NCBI GenBank assembly: GCA_016987375.1
Contig: PJRA01000353.1
Coordinates: 1,038,526 to 1,078,236 of the forward strand
Reading direction: 5' to 3'
DNA from: Brachionus koreanus
Taxonomy: Eukaryota > Rotifera > Eurotatoria > Ploima > Brachionidae
DNA: 39,711 nt
Below the pieces are notes generated by a model. It was not told the DNA's origin. It saw only the letters and a list, made by a program, of their open reading frames with translations, and did not search any database. A program made the position numbers and the translations under genes. Of this stretch, positions 38,848-39,711 are shown in pieces (within the stretch, counting starts at the first letter, position 1; each line of letters starts with the position of its first letter).

Positions 38848-39147
38848 AATTTTAAAAATAAATAAACTTGTACTTATTTTAAATTCTTGTTTAAATAAAT
38901 TATTATAAAAAATTTAAATATTACGATTTAGACACTATGTTTATGAACGATTATGGAATATTTTTTTTTTTAAGTAAAAACTAGAAACAAAATATTTTAA
39001 CAAAATTTTAGCTAGTAGTGCAATTTGCAGAACTGACAAAGTTCGAAGGCTGATCCCCAAAATAATTTTGCCTGAAGCCTTTTTATTTTCCAAATTTCTT
39101 ATCATTACTCATTTTGATAGAATTAGTCTAAAATTAATAACCTTTTA
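38848..39147. other. 5' flank of SWT1
   Basis: About 300 bp of AT-rich DNA upstream of SWT1, presumably its promoter. No distinct motif stands out. Confidence 0.4.
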
Positions 39148-39255
39148 TAGACTTTTTGAATAATAGGAGACAGAGTAATGTGTATTAAGTTTTTAGTGGG
39201 TCTACTTTTATTTTTTTATTTTATCAATGATTTGCCTGACGCTTTTCAATGTTGA
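39148..39255 (+). pseudogene. LINE reverse transcriptase scrap interrupted by a Tc1-like element
   Basis: One plus frame reads FLNNRRQSNVY and then, past a stop, KFLVGLLLFFYFINDLPDAF. These correspond to the NRRQ block and the motif B region (GPLLF-x-x-(F/Y)INDLP) of a jockey/CR1-type reverse transcriptase. The match stops where the Tc1-like terminal repeat begins. Confidence 0.55.
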
Positions 39256-39260
39256 ATATA

Positions 39261-39711
39261 CAGTATGTTGTAAAAGTTTACAAATTTTTTTATTTGTTAA
39301 CACAAAGATTGTTTTTATGTGTATAAAATAAAAAAAAAAAGCGGTTTTTTTGTAAAAATATTTATCTGTGATCAATCCAATAACGTAAAACCAAAAAAAA
39401 AATCACAGAAAAAATATAATAGATCTCTCTAAAAATGTAATTTTCATCCCTAAACGTTAGCTTTCGAGGTCTACCAGAACGGCTTCGATCAGAGACAGAA
39501 CCAATCCTTCATATCGTTTTTAGTTGAAGAGACACATTTTAGAGATACACCTAACAACTTGGCTATTTGGTTTTGCTTTTTATCTTCACTTTTTAGCAGA
39601 CCCAGGATCTGCCATTTTTGTGGGCTAGGCACATTTTTTTACCCATTTTTTGCCAAATTAAAGATTTTTTGGTAATGTTATTTATAGACCAAATGAGGAG
39701 TTGGAGAGTTT
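39261..39711 (-). mobile_element. Tc1-like transposon remnant, internally deleted, running off the edge
   Basis: CAGTATGTTGTAAAAG at 39261, preceded by TA (39259-39260), has the form of a Tc1-type terminal repeat next to its TA target. On the minus strand from about 39610 to 39420 the transposase N-terminus is readable: ILGLLKSEDKKQNQIAKLLG then VSLKCVSSTKN (helix-turn-helix). After a 1-base frameshift it reads IGSVSDRSRSGRPRKLTFRD (the GRPR hinge). Only about 160 bp separate this from the terminal repeat, so the catalytic domain is missing. The other end lies beyond the window. Confidence 0.75.

Overview
The window looks like nuclear DNA of a small-genome invertebrate animal. It is very AT-rich, and its genes carry many GT-AG introns of about 50-66 bp. 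The conserved genes are animal-type: a glutamate dehydrogenase with the antenna, RAB14, a GALNT10-like glycosyltransferase, a PHF12-like PHD/FHA protein and SWT1. A monogonont rotifer (Brachionus-like) is my best guess from base composition and intron size. That is inference; nothing in the window proves the taxon.

Host genes, left to right: the 3' end of a DHX15/PRP43 helicase (+, 1474-2114); mitochondrial glutamate dehydrogenase (-, 4950-6617); an intronless PHF12-like protein (+, 10126-11754); RAB14 (-, 18436-19193); a GALNT10-like polypeptide GalNAc-transferase (+, 22427-24765, eight exons); an unrecognised membrane-anchored protein missing its first exon (-, 26564-28965); an F-box/LRR protein (-, 31221-34698, eight exons); and SWT1 with WW and PIN domains (-, 35452-38826, nine exons). 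These are unrelated housekeeping or regulatory genes. I see no operon-like or pathway logic linking them.

Mobile DNA fills most of the space between genes and the few long introns. There are two degenerate mariner copies; a TIR element with ACATGT-type palindromes; two copies of a jockey-like LINE, one internally deleted; a CR1/L2-like LINE ending in a hairpin and a TAC microsatellite; further LINE scraps, one of them RTE-like in an SWT1 intron; an approximately 1 kb long-TIR element (12068-13090); a short piggyBac-like MITE in the F-box gene; and a Tc1-like remnant at the right edge.

The most striking object is a complete Merlin-type DNA transposon at 15941-18254. It has 118-bp inverted repeats, an exact 8-bp target duplication (ATTATTCC) and a three-exon, 506-residue transposase with an intact D-D-E triad. 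The transposase carries a long acidic C-terminal extension ending in a C2H2 zinc finger. The element's ends hold 23 copies of the heptamer GTGACCA, some in an exact 20-bp array. The zinc finger together with the iterated motif is the best candidate here for an undescribed system.

Spliced models were built by hand from reading frame, GT-AG sites and family similarity. Starts were checked for a real ATG; several open frames begin at TTG and were trimmed to the first ATG. Family names come from recalled sequence patterns, not from a search.
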